Part shown: piece after piece, positions 28,954 to 42,543 of the stretch
Layout of the letters: each line of letters begins with the position of its first letter
How positions within the stretch are numbered: the stretch's first letter is position 1
Source: Pezicula radicicola
Taxonomy: Eukaryota > Ascomycota > Leotiomycetes > Helotiales > Dermateaceae
Length of the DNA stretch: 64,000 bases
NCBI GenBank assembly: GCA_003008705.1
Contig: PDUO01000011.1
Coordinates: 1,107,956 to 1,171,955, forward strand
Reading direction: 5' to 3'
Translations under genes and position numbers: made by a program
The notes under the pieces: model-generated
The model's input: the letters and a program-made list of their open reading frames with translations, nothing else
Told to the model about the DNA's origin: nothing
Database searches by the model: none

Positions 28954-30556
28954 GATGATGAGATTGGTATGTGTTGGGGAGAGGAGTGGAGAGGAGCGCT
29001 TGCTGCGTCGTTTGTTCGAGGGTTGACCGGGTGTGAGAGTGCTGTGGTGCTTCAATTGCTCGAGAGCGTTGTTTGGATGGGAGTATCAGACGATTCAGAT
29101 CAAAATCACCTTTCTGCACTAAGCGAAGTTCCAAAGTCCTGGTTGGCCTGGTTCGCTGCTGGCATCACATCACGTAAGCAGTTTGTGGTGCCCGACATCC
29201 AATGAGGGCACTTTGATTTCAAGCTCTGAGGAAGTCTAAAAAGTCGAGTTTCAAGCATATCATTGTTGTTGATTTTGTCTATTCGCATTCGCTGCAAGAT
29301 TTATTTCCATCTAGTAGAGCAGTCTATCTACACCAGTTATAGATGGTATTTTCACAGGTAAAGAGTAAAATCATCCCAATTTCCGGCTCGTGCCGGTTAT
29401 CCATGCAGTGCAAGTAGCTCACTCCTCTCCTAAGTCAGGTTGACTACCTAGTGTAACTTTGGCTACACACGAATATTGCACTTTCATATATAGTCTTCAT
29501 GGATATCAAGATCTTCGTCCAAATATCTCTGCAAAAGGAAGATTCCATGCTCGAATTTCCAGATTGTAAGGAATTAGCTCCCAAGTACGGGGTACCTGTG
29601 CTGCAGAGTGTATCAAGCACTAATAGAACGATGAACGCTTTCCCACTCATACCTAGGCAGATATAGAAATAACCATAATGTAAAATCCCAAACTATTGAT
29701 GTTTAGAAGTTTGGAATCTGCATAGGTACTACTTAGATCCTAGCCCACGTGATTTTGAATTTGGCAAGTCCATCCGGAATGATCAGGTATTCATAACTAC
29801 CATGAGAGAGCTCCTTGTCTCGTCATTCTACAGCGCACCATCTGTGAAATGAAAAAAGGGGGATGCATACCACACGTACTCAAGTGATATAGGAAGCATC
29901 AGTTAGTCACGTGTCAGTTGAAATCCCTCACCGGTCCATGATTCTGTGAATAGCTGACTCTGCCTTGCATCTCTCAACAAAAGAAAGTTTGAAAAATAGT
30001 TCCTCACACAAACAACAATATGATAATATCAACATTGCCCTCCCCCACTGGCGCCCTCGCAGCGGCATGAAACAAGTTGAGCACATCCGCGCATTTAGCA
30101 GTTTTGAAGGACTTCTCGGCGTGGGCCGTGGGGCGTTTGCGTCGTTATCAAGACCGAGCATTGCCCCGAGGATAAGAATAAATAATTATTGACGATCAGA
30201 TTGAGATATAGATTTGTCACCCCACTACTAGAGAGGTCTTTGAAAGTCGAAAGGCGTAATGAATACGATTTGCCATTAATGAGTCAATGAGATGCGACAA
30301 GAGAATTTGCTCAACACGTGTTGGTGGCTAGTGGTCTGAAAGTCTGCAATGCTACCGACACAAATGCGGTAAGAAATCAGCTTTGATTGCACATTGCGTG
30401 AAGCTTGACAGCGGTCCCTGACGGGCCGACTAGGTAGGTACTGGGAAAAACGGCTGGCCCATGGTTTACCCTCCTCTGGGCAGCAGGTACTGAGAAGCCT
30501 CTGATACCTTGGAATAGTCTCAAGGGACTGTTGATACTCCTCGGCCAAGAGAAAAG

Positions 30557-30599
30557 ACCACGATAATTCGGATATTCTGAGGTGCCGAATTATCGTGGT
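30557..30599. repeat. Perfect 15-bp inverted repeat with 13-nt loop
   Basis: Left arm ACCACGATAATTCGG (30557-30571), loop 30572-30584, right arm CCGAATTATCGTGGT (30585-30599). The arms are exact complements. It is not followed by a T run, so a bacterial-type terminator is not meant. No gene is nearby. Confidence 0.8.
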
Positions 30600-31319
30600 T
30601 GTTTCGTTCTGTACCGAATAGTTCCGTGCCTTTCCAGGTTGGAGCGAGCTTTCTTCGTGACAGTTGAATGAGGCCAGGCTGAGGAGGGGCAAAATATATC
30701 ATTACGGACGGGAGTTGCTCACAGCCTCGTGATGGAGAGACTTTTGCAGTAGAAGGAAGATTAGTGACGCGGGAGATCATCTTACTGTAACACAGCATAG
30801 GAGATCCACGGATCCAGAATAAACATCATAACATGAAAGGCCCGTACAAGGATGAAGGATACAGGAGAGCCACACGTAACAGTTGAATAATCAGCTGTTG
30901 TTTCTGTCCCATCACCAGTCAATCCAACAAGGCTGGGCGGGTAGTCTGGGCTGGGCTTCAGTACCTCGAGGTCGACAGCAAAAGCGGCCTTCATTTGCCT
31001 TTAGGTTTGTGAGGCATGATGATGGTCTCAATTGGTAAATTGAGTTGGCAAACTAAGAGCTGTTCGGAAGCAATGGCATGCTACTAGTTCGCCATCGCTT
31101 TAAAACAATGGCACTACTCAAATCCAGGGTCCAAGGAGACTCAACAACAACTAAAAGTAACTTTGATACATTGAACATTGAATGCTCGTCGTGCCGCTTT
31201 TTCTCCAAACCCGGAGATGCCTGATGCAGTGGCCGAGAGCACAGATGTCATTGCCCGCGCTAACGCCACAGGCAATGCGGTACCGCGCTAAAAGAGGGGA
31301 GCTAGTTTTTGGTGGGATA

Positions 31320-31350
31320 CTTCTTCTCCTTCTTTCCCTCCTTCTCTGCA
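31320..31350 (+). promoter_or_regulatory. CT-rich promoter tract of GAPDH
   Basis: A pyrimidine-rich block (TTCTTCTCCTTCTTTCCCTC) lies about 240 bp before the GAPDH start. Such tracts precede transcription starts of highly expressed fungal genes; assignment here is inferred from position. Confidence 0.5.
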
Positions 31351-31416
31351 ACAATTCTACACCTCTCTCATCAACCACTCCAATCCTACAACCAAACAAA
31401 CTCCAACTCACATCAA

Positions 31417-32697
<1,281 letters not shown>

Positions 32698-34200
32698 GAG
32701 ATTCTCTATCATTTTGAGAGGCAGCAGCATCTGATCCTGTTGTTCCCTGAGCAGTGATGTTATGAAAGGCAAACTTTAATGGGCTCATGAGATGAATGAA
32801 TGAGTTTAAGCTTTTAGGATGAGCACACGTGCACAAAAGAAAGTCATGAATATAAAATAGATTCCCTCATCTTTGTCCATATCCATAAATTATGACTCGA
32901 CTATTCCAAAACCTTCTGTTGATCACTTTATTTTCGTTCACTGACGGATAGGTGAGATTTATTATTTGTGTCCTGGAAGTAAGACGATGTTGGAAGAAGT
33001 GAGGGATAATTACAACTCTAGTAGGACAGTAATCCTATGAAGATTCAAGTTTCACCTTTGAAGTCCACAGAAATTAAATAAAAGGTGTGTTGATCGTCGA
33101 CTAAGGCAAAGCTTCAGCTTCTGGACACGTGATCGAAGAAGCGACCCAAGAAGCGACCTCTAGCTTGGTCGCGTTCTGCCTCGACCTGCAACTTCCACTT
33201 CCACCGCGACACTTGCGCCCAAATCAGCACGACTATCGGAACATCCTACAAAACCTCAATAATGCTGAGAAGCTAAGCGTCAGCTTCACAAAACGATAGG
33301 AGTTGGTCTTTGGAAAGGTGGCATCTTGCCAGGAGCGGTTAACAAGCCTTGGCGCAAAAGATAGACATTTCGGTGAGTCCAGTTGTCTAGACATCCATCG
33401 AGTCAAACTCATTTTGCTCCCATCGCTTCCAACACACAATGTTATATCTTTTCCAGGTCATCAGCTTTCAATTTCCACTCCAAAATTCGGCCTAGTGGCC
33501 ATTAATGGTGCAGCTACTTAGCAAGACTGCGGTGTCAACGAAGAGCTGCTTGGCCATCACATGACACTGTTCAATGGGTGTAGCGCGTCAAAGCATTCTT
33601 TCAACATCTTAACCTCTTTTTTAAACGCTAATCGCACTTTCAATCCTATTTTATTGGCTGTCTAGTACAAGGTTACCTCGCGGAATATTTCAACACGGTT
33701 ACAACTGACATTTAGGAGAAGTTGATCTATCACTTATCCCGAAATAAAGCTGCCATTGCCAATACGTCTCTCTCATGCTGTCAAGCTGCAGTTAAACTGG
33801 GAGATTGCGCTCTCCTGAGGGCAAGATCAATGCCTGGTCCCAATTAAACCAGTCCTCATTCACTGTCGAAACCAGGTCAATGGCTAAAAACAAAAGCAAG
33901 GAAGTTTTCGATGGTTCAAGCTTTTATCTATTGGCAGTTTTCTTTTTCCAACCGCGTTTCTTTATGTCGAGCTAGGGGCCATGCTTTGTCAATATCTTTA
34001 AAATCTCATATGCTGACATCAATTTCCAGGAGGTTTTATCAATATCATATTTACGGTCTCACCATTCTTTATACAGTGGAGAACACCTAGCTGATGGGAA
34101 GTGTTTCGCCTCTGAAGAAGAAAAACCAACTGTCGTGAATGCTGGAGCTTGGCAAACTCAGTATTAAGACAGTGAGTTGAGCCTTCAATTCTCTCGAGTC
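32698..34200. other. Intergenic GAPDH/HDA1, no gene seen
   Basis: 1.5 kb holding the GAPDH 3' UTR and the HDA1 promoter/leader. CACGTG at 32826 and 33126. Frames at 33233-33439 and 33303-33521 are antisense to each other and not supported. Confidence 0.45.
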
Positions 34201-36926
34201 ATGGCATTTAGCCATGATCTTTCAGTGCACAATTCCTTGGATACGAATATGGACGGTGCTATTTTGAGTTCAAATATAATGCAAAGCAATGATATGGATG
34301 TCCAAATGGGGGGCCTCCAAGAAGATGGTCACACCAATGGTCACTTAGAGAACGGCACGATCGACCCCCGACAAGTTTTTGATCAGATCAACGGTCAGGT
34401 CATCGCACAGATCAATGCACCCGAGGACGTCGAGGAATCAGACCCTGAGGAATCATCGTCAAGGAGCTCCCCTGATCGAAAAGTAATTTCGCAGCCTCGC
34501 AAATTTGCGCTTCTGCCAACAGGTTGCTGCTATGATGATCGGATGAGGCTTCACGCAAACGCAGATTTCTCATCGGACCCACATCATCCTGAAGATCCTC
34601 GTCGAATCGAGTCGATCATGAAGGCATTCAAAGATGCCAGTCTGTTGTACACTGGCCCCGAAGAGGATCTTGCTGAGATCCTCAAAGAATCCCCCAGTAA
34701 ATGGATGTGGCGCATCGCAGCTCGAGAAGCTACTGACGCAGAGATATGTACTGTGCATACTCCCAGCCACCTTGCATGGGTTCGGTCTTTGGCTCAAAAA
34801 AGTTCAGCAGAGCTACGTGACATGACGGAAAGAATGGATACGGGTCGCAAATCATTATACGTTGGAAACCTGACCCATGCGGCTGCCTTGATCTCGGCAG
34901 GAGGCGCCATCGAAACATGTAAGAATGTGGTAGAGGGCAATGTAAAGAATGCGATTGCAGTGATACGGCCTCCAGGTCATCATGCAGAACCAGACGAAGC
35001 TATGGGCTTCTGTATCTTCAATAACGTTCCTATCGCCGCTGCAGTCTGCCGGTTGGATTATCCTGAGTGTAGGAAAGTGCTGATTCTCGATTGGGACGTC
35101 CATCATGGCAATGGTACCCAAACAATGTTCTATGATGAGCCAAATGTGCTCTACATTTCGATCCATGTGTATCAGGGTGGCAGCTTCTACCCCGCACAGC
35201 CTGAAGATGGCTCCCCAGATGGTGGAATGGAAAATATTGGTAAAGGGCGCGGGGTGGGTAGAAACGTGAATATCCCTTGGGATGAGCAGGGAATGGGCGA
35301 TGGCGATTATCTTGCAGCTTTCCAGCGGATTGTAATGCCCATTGCTCAAGAGTTCGATCCGGATCTCGTGATTGTTTCCGCTGGTTTCGACGCAGCTGCC
35401 GGCGACGAGCTTGGTGGCTGCTTTGTATCCCCTGCTTGCTATTCGCATATGACACACATGCTGATGTCTTTGGCAAATGGCAAGGTCGCAGTCTGCCTCG
35501 AGGGTGGATATAATCTGCCAGCTATCTCTAAATCTGCCCTTGCAGTTGCAAAGACTTTAATGGGCGAGCCTCCTGAGAGGATATCTATCAAGGACTGTCC
35601 GTTGAACAAGAAAGCTGATGAAGTCTTGCATGAGGTTCAGAGGCATCAGGCTCCATATTGGGAGTGTATGAGGCGTGGAATAGTCGAGAAAGGAACTGTT
35701 AGAGATCAAGATGGTCTACGACTCAGCGACGTGATACAATCAGACAAGCGAAGACGTCTTGCTGATAAACACAATATGGTCTCGCTATTCATTCAACGTG
35801 AAGCCTTATCAAAATCATTTCAGGGCCAAGTACTGGCAACACCAAATATGTGCGACGCCAAGAGGATATTGTTTATTATCCATGATCCGTACGTTCATTA
35901 CAGCTATGTCAGTTTGAACATGGCATGCTGATAACCACAGGCCCGATGTAATTGCTCAGCCTAACCTCACATACAACAAAGTCTATGCAGAAAACGCCTG
36001 GACGGTAAGTGCTGGCTATGATTGTTTCGCTACTAGATAAATGCTAACGCTCTCTTCTAGAAAGACGTAGTAGTACCCTACATTGACTGGGCCATTGGAA
36101 CCGGATTTGGTGTTCTGGATGTTAATATCCCCACCAACAATAATGAGTCAGATGTACGTACTCAAATTACACATTCTCTTGGGTCTGCCGCTAAACTTCT
36201 GTTGCGAACAGGACGAGGAGGAATATTCTGTACGGCCTAGTGAAACTGTTTTAGAGCAACAAATGAAGGAACTGCTCCTTTATCTGTGGGACAACTATCT
36301 ATCCATTACGCCAGTAGGCACCCAGATAATCTTGATGGGTGTCGGCGAGTCATACCTGGGCATTAAGCAGCTGCTTCTATCGCGACCTCAAGCTATCCGG
36401 ACCCATATCCAAGGTTCGTGATTCCAGCAACAAATATTGTCACAGTGCTATTTAGTCACTAACAAATAATCCAGGAGTCCTTGCCTTTGTCTCCGCATCC
36501 CTTAAACCTGTCCGCTCGGAAACTGACCCCTCCCTCTCAAAAGTCTTCCCCCTTTTCACATTTCCTAAAATTCCTTCACCACCCTTCCTATCAAATCTAA
36601 CACCAGAACAGTGGTACAAAGAGAATTCCCGTATCTATGTATCTCCAGACCACTCTGTGTGGACTGACGAAGATAATGCAAAGAGAGTCCGTAGTCGAAA
36701 ATACGGTACTGTTGTCAAGAGTGACAAGATAGGTCTCAGTGCCATGCTGAGACGGTATGGGCCTAGGCCTGGTGAGGGTAATATCATTATTTCGCGCAAG
36801 CGTAGAAAGTCGAATACTGAGAAGAAACCACTAGGCGCGGAGGCCGTCGAGTTCATATTGGATCGGTGTGGATTGGATGATGAAGACGATGAGGATGAGA
36901 CGGAGGAGGATGATCTTGGCAATTAA
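34201..36926 (+). CDS. HDA1: Class II histone deacetylase HDA1
   Basis: Zn-dependent lysine deacetylase of the Hda1/Clr3 class, nuclear, acting in silencing and gene repression. Exons 34201..35888, 35941..36004, 36061..36153, 36212..36413, 36475..36926; 832 aa. The first ATG in the frame is at 34201 (MAFSHDLSVHNS). An acidic leader of about 100 residues precedes the deacetylase domain (about 105-470). Catalytic signatures: RPPGHHAEPDEAMGFCIFNN with the His pair at residues 260-261, LDWDVHHGNGTQ (zinc Asp/His at about 299-301), SAGFDAAAGDELGGC, and CLEGGYNL. The C-terminal part (from about 555, ILFIIHDPPDVIAQ, and IILMGVGESYLGIKQLL) matches the Arb2-like domain of fungal HDA1. The tail is acidic. 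Convergent with the next gene. Confidence 0.96.
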
Positions 36927-38430
36927 TGATGTGATGTTAAGGATTTGGCGGTTCACCAATTTAAGGAGCATGATAGGACGAGGAATGTCATTTAAGAATT
37001 TCCAAGGAAATTCTCCAGCTCTATCTCAATGCCTTCTAATTATCTCTGTGCTGGAAAATGATGAAGTAAATTGCCTGCCATCTTCTAGGTTTTCTCTCTT
37101 CATCTAAATTGACACGTATGCATCACTTTGCCAAATGTGCAACTAGCCTGTGCTGAAAGCAATATAGGCCCTTCCCACACTAGGGCGGTACCGATTTTAT
37201 GGTTAATTTTGGTTGTATATGTTTAGCTCTTAGAAAAGTGAGATGAGGCATTGGTGGGTTCCTTTTGTTCTTGTTATACTGCTAGCTGTTGCTAGTTATT
37301 AGTATAAGCAACTAAACGGGGCTTACAAGACCTAGGATCTTAGGAATAACACAAGGAGCAGATTTAGAGAGCTGTTCTCAAATTTGATGTAAAAGTCATT
37401 TGAAAATAAATGCACAGTAGATGCTAGATGTGATTTAAATCATTTGATCTAAGTTACACACAAAGATCTCGAAATGCTAGAATATGTTCTGTAGGATGCT
37501 AGCTACCCACTACATAACTATATCTAAGGGCTCTAAACTAATATTCACATATATAAGAGCTTACTCCATAGGAACTCACTTAAAATTAGAAAGTAGGTAT
37601 GTATGTACCTCTTTGACGAATACTGTAAGCCCATTTTATATAACTACAATTTTATGCCCAACATAAGCTTGCAATATAGCTATTTTTGCTTTTATTGGTT
37701 TCACTTTGCTGCTTGTGTAAGTACCCAATTCAAAAATCAGAAGGCACACTTACACGATTACTGAGCGCAATTGGAGGGGGGGATTGAGGGGGGGGAGGTC
37801 AAATGACTCACTGCCAGGTTAGAAAATAAACAGGGGAGAGTACTTGGGAATCACATTGAGAAACTAAGATATACCAGTTAAGTTCACAACAGAATCCCTT
37901 ACTATATATATAGCTTGACTATGCTTCGAATTCTTATAGCACATTCAATTCCAAAATTCAGATTACATGAACTATCTTCTCATTCATATATTTGCATGTA
38001 TTTGCCACCATCTCGAATACTTCATACAGAAACCAAGCTTCGAAAAGCAAAAAAGGCTGTGGCTTACTAACAAGGAGGAAGGGCGAAAGGAAAAAAGTAC
38101 TGTGCATGCTCTCTGCTCCTCTCAAGCTCAGCCGGGGGTATATGTCCGCTAAACCTATACTATTTCAAAGCATCCGTGGATTTCCTGCCATGGTAAACGC
38201 CTCGCAAAAAGAACCTCTCACCACCCATTCCAGACCCAGATGCCCCGTTCTTTCTTTCTGTCTTTCTGTCCCACAGCCCAGAAGCAGTCATATATGATTC
38301 ATCAAAAGTAGTATTACCACCTTAATACCGGAACGCCATGCCAAAGTTATCAAGACAGCCCAGCCCATATTTTTTGTTGCAGTAGACTCAGTTCGCTCAA
38401 AAATAAACATCAAACAAGGGGTATCAGTCC
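36927..38430. other. Convergent AT-rich spacer HDA1 / elongation-factor-like gene
   Basis: 1.5 kb without a gene. G-rich runs at 37773-37798; ATATATATAG near 37905-37915. Small frames at 37484-37666 and 37967-38297 rejected. Confidence 0.5.
37773..37798 (+). repeat. G-run block
   Basis: Runs of 7 and 8 G plus two GG pairs in an AT-rich spacer. Possible G-quadruplex, or a polymerase-slippage tract; comparable to the C-rich block near 18902. Confidence 0.4.
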
Positions 38431-41212
38431 TCAGTCCTCTTTCTTCCACTCCAACTTCTCTTTTTTCGCAAAAGCACCAATAACTCCGTAAGCGTAATTC
38501 GTAGCCTCTTGAACCGAACTCCATGGTCCCAGAACAACGCCTCTTGTTGGGCCAAGCTCTGACAACGAGCCTCGCATCCTATGCGCTGAAACCCAAAGTT
38601 CCTCCCTCCTCTTCCCACTATCGAAAGCCTTAGGATCTTTCCTCTCTAGATGAATCGAATGTAAGTGGTCGATACATATAGCACCAATTTGCACGGCTAG
38701 AGCATGCAGGACAGATTTTGTATCGCGACAGACTTTGTCTAGAAAGAGCCAGAGTGCGAAGACCTGTTCCCACTGTACACTCTGTCGAGGTCGACCCAAC
38801 TGCTTTTCATTGCGAGTTGCCTGGTATGCATTGAGCATGTACGCAGAAACACACTCAAGACCGACACAGGCACCTAATTTGCGCTCCTGATCGCTTATCT
38901 TGTCCATGCCACCTGGTTCTTTGGTCCTGAGAATGACGTCCATTTTACGCTTTAGTTTGAGACCAATCTCATCATATCGAACCCGTTGGTCTCCATTTGC
39001 GACACGAGGCTTCTCTGCACTAGCAGGGGTTGATGTAGATATCGTCTGAGGGGTGTGAGCGTGGCTGTCACTAGAATCAACTTTTCGCATTACAGCTCCG
39101 CCAAGAACACCTTTCATAGCATCGCCTTTCTTAGGAGTTGCAAGAAGGCTCTTCTGTGGTGGACCGTTAGGACCTGGCGACTTGAATGCTGGCGTTACTT
39201 GAACAGGGGCTTTGGAGGCATCGACATTCTCAGGTACCTTCATGCGCTTCGGAGGAGGCTCAACGTGTTCGGTACTAGGCCGCTTCTTGGCGACGGTTTT
39301 CTTAGCCACAGTCGCAATGGGGGTATCGTCATCCGAGGAATCCTGGTCAAACGCTGGCTTCGTCGTTGGTTCCCGACGCTCTCGCTCTGCCTCGAGCCGC
39401 TGGGCCTCATATCTTTTGAATTCCTTTGAGGGTTTCGAGGGTAAAGTTAGTATCCTTTCGATATCCTTGGCGCGTCTCTTCTTATACTGTAGCTTCACAA
39501 TGTAACTGGGCTCCTTGTCTGGAACTTCACGAGACTTCTGCGACACATCCGAGGTGCGCTCCTTTTTGGGAGGGTGGCCAACCTTTGGTTTGACAGTCTT
39601 CCGAGCGACTCCTGGCGTGTCTGGCAAGCGAGCTTTCTCATGGCGGGCCTCGACAGTGAGGATGGACGCCTGCGCTGACTTTTGTTGTAGCTTGGCGAGT
39701 TCTTGCTCCAGGATATCTGGTAGCATGGGGGATAGTGGGGGAGGAAGATTGTTAAATGACTGCTGTGATTTTGGTGGAGTGGATAGTGGTGAAGATAATG
39801 GAGAGTCGTTTGTTGAAGGTTTTTGTGTATTATTGCCAGTCAACTTCTTGGGTGTCTTGGGAGGTGTGCGGTCGTCGGATTGTAGATGTGCACTTGCAAA
39901 GAAAGCAACGCTATCAGAACCGCCGAGATCTGGATGTAACGGAGATAGTAAGGGAGGCACAGAGTTAACAGGCTTTTGTGGCGACGGTTTTGACGATTGG
40001 GGTCTCGAGTCGGGAGCTTTAGGAGCAGTCTTCTTGGATTGTGGCAATGACTGGGAGGGCGATACTCGAGAGAGATTGCTTATTGATCTTGAATGTCCAT
40101 GCTTGAAGGGTGAAGCTTTCGAATCTGATGGTGTTCCCACACGACCAGGTGTAGGATTCAGAGATCCAGAAGGAGTTCTCGCATGTCCATTGTCGGTCTT
40201 GGTTCGTTTCTCCGGATGTAGTGCATCTCTGGCAGGGGAGTCTAGAGGTCTCTTTTTCTTCATGTCCCAGAGGTTTGTGGATGAAGGCTGCGGACGAGCC
40301 GAGGTAACTTGTTTTGCAGGCTCCTTCGATTTTTGTATCGAGTCGGATTTTGGTGACGGTCTCACCGCTGTAATATCTTTGGGCTTGGGAGGAAGGCCTG
40401 CTGGCCGATCAAGATGGCCATTGGCACGAGGTGCTGTCTTATCTGCACCCTTTGGTTCAGAGCGAGTTGGCTGAGGTTCGGAATGTCTGCAGAGGTAGCG
40501 TTAGCACAGGTGTACTGTATAAACTCAACCTGTAAAACCCACCCTTTATGGTCTCGACCAGGCGGCTTGAGCTCTGGTTTACTTCCTTGCGCTGCCGGAC
40601 CCAATCCGTTCCTCTTGTTTTCTACGACTGCTGCGCGCAGCTTTCCAGAATCTGCACCCCTGATCGAATTCGCCTGAGCTGGCTTGTCTGCTCTCCTTGG
40701 CTCCTCCGGCTTCTTGACCGCAGGAGGACTTGCAGACTTCTTGGGCATGACCATCTCGCCTTTCAAAACCTTCTTGTAGTCCGTCAAAGATATCCTATTC
40801 TTCCGCTCCTTATGCGGATTTGGTGTCGTCGTGCTGCTTCTCAGACCCATACTATGTGGGCTCAATGCGTTGATTTCATCTTCCCAGTTTCCTTGCGCCA
40901 GTCCAACTCCTCGGTCCCCATGCGACACCAGGGTCATATACTGTAGTTGCTTGACCTCCCATGGATCGAAGAGACGAGCTGCGGAAGTGTTCTTGTTTTC
41001 GTAGGGGAATTCGTGTGGGTAGGGTGCGGTCGTAGGAACAGAGAGGAGGTGTGGTGTCTACAGATGTTGTCAGCTGTGAAGGATGGCTGGGATGTACTTG
41101 AAGATCGGGGAAGGCTTACCAGTGGGAGATGTTTTGAGATAATGGCATCGATTTGATCGTCCGTTATTTTAAGGCCAGCTGCAGGTGCTGATTCTACTGT
41201 TCTCGGCTCCAT
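38431..41212 (-). CDS. Long disordered nuclear protein with conserved C-terminal helical domain
   Basis: Exons 41212..41120, 41057..40543, 40486..38431; 887 aa. The start MEPRTVESAPAAG has the context CCGCCATGG, better than two upstream in-frame ATGs (41242, 41317). Conserved N-terminal piece: ITDDQIDAIISKHLPL and FDPWEVKQLQYMTLVSHGDRGVGLAQGNWEDEINALSPHSMG. The middle 500 residues are Ser/Pro/Lys-rich with probable nuclear signals. The C-terminal 170 residues are helical: RVRYDEIGLKLKRKMDVILR, ACVGLECVSAYMLNAYQATRN, WEQVFALWLFLDKVCRDTKSVLHALAVQIGAICIDHLHSIH. This shape recalls the AF4/FMR2 C-terminal homology domain and fission-yeast Ebp1 of the ELL elongation complex. That is only an impression; product otherwise hypothetical. 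Confidence 0.8.
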
Positions 41213-42543
41213 GGCGGAGAGAGGCCTGCTGCTTGCCTGCATGTTAGAAGAAGTGCGATTGAAGCTTGCTTGAGGGTTGTTTTGGAAACACTGGGATCTT
41301 CTTTGTTGGAAAAACATGTTTGTTCCGTACAGAACTTGAGGGTGGAAGAATAAGAGAGAAGCGCAGCATACAGGTTGCTCAAATTTGGGCTGCAGCAGCT
41401 CAATAGGTTGTGTTGGTATTGTCGTCGCTATTTGTCGTAGCTATTGTCTTCCCCCGATCAAGGGCTGACCATTGTCGCAAGGCGCTCAACCGCACCGACA
41501 GCACGATACCTTTCGCGACCTCGGCCTCGACCTCAACCTCATAGAAGGATCGCGAGTATTCAATTGCGGAAAAGCGCGCGTCGACCGGGGAGGGTGGTGC
41601 AAGTCGTTCGAATTTCGAGGGTCGTTGAGGTGAAGTAGTGAAGTGACGCTGCTGCCCACAAGGATTCGTGATGAAGCGGCAGCCTCCCGAGAAAGCGGCG
41701 CGGGTTTTGGGGGTCCGTTCTGCAAATCAACTGCCCAGGATGTTGATGTGTGAAGTCGAATCGACTATGCAATAATACGGAATATCCTGGCTTATATTCT
41801 CTACCAAGGCTTGAAGGATGAAGTATGAAGTATGAAGTAGGAAGTATGCTGAACCTCAATGGCTGATATTACTTACTTGATAGACAGAGAGTTGTCCCAA
41901 GATCTGAACCTCTATCTGCTCTGAAGTTTGGGGGGCGCTGCTCTTTGTCAACCACGGGCAACCAGCTATAGTAGCGTAAATGCAGGGCGGCTATCACTAT
42001 ACTCTATTGCTTGCTGCAAACTGTGGCTCGCAAACCGAACAATGCCATTATTTAATTCTTAAATTATGAACAGCAAACGCCTAAGGTTACATGCTTGGTA
42101 CTAAAGAGGCTGAAAGGGGCTATTATAAGATCTTCGAGCAACTATCTGCCGTCTGCTGCATACCTGTGCAGGTACATCAAGGCTTCCGGCCCTCTCTAAA
42201 CCCTCCATCTCCTCTTAAAGTCACTGACGCCATTCATCAGCCACGGCTTGCCACAGCGAAGTTACGTACCGGACAGAGGGATCATACATATCATATTTAG
42301 TCACGTGTGAACAATTACAACTACGAGATAAAATCCAAGCTCATTACCTTCTTCGCCTCCATAGAGCCTTTATCTACAAAGTGGATGTTGCTCACGCCGA
42401 TTTGTAAATGCGAATATCCCCTATACAATATCCAGGCAGGCAAGCTATGCGTTCCTACTACTAGCATTCGCCAACCCCAACCCCAACGCCGTTGAATGAA
42501 TGCCGCTGAAAATGTGAAACTCCAACCCAAAGTTCGCTATCAA
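41213..42543. other. Intergenic, no gene seen
   Basis: 1.3 kb between two minus-strand genes. Contains a 7-nt tandem at 41820-41847. Overlapping frames 41444-41859 on both strands are compositionally odd and not accepted. Confidence 0.45.
41820..41847 (+). repeat. GAAGTAT tandem, four units
   Basis: Four head-to-tail 7-nt units GAAGTAT, the third ending in G. Simple microsatellite. Confidence 0.75.

Noticed and set aside
29444..30994. Minus-strand open frames upstream of GAPDH
   Set aside because: 60-138 codons, no domain, and one covers the perfect hairpin; likely chance.
39515..40474. 319-codon plus-strand open frame
   Set aside because: It is antisense to the supported three-exon minus-strand gene; its composition mirrors that gene's Ser/Pro/Lys codons and no domain is seen.
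41590..41630. GTTCGAATTTC as a tRNA T-arm
   Set aside because: No matching acceptor, D or anticodon arm around it; no tRNA was found in the window.
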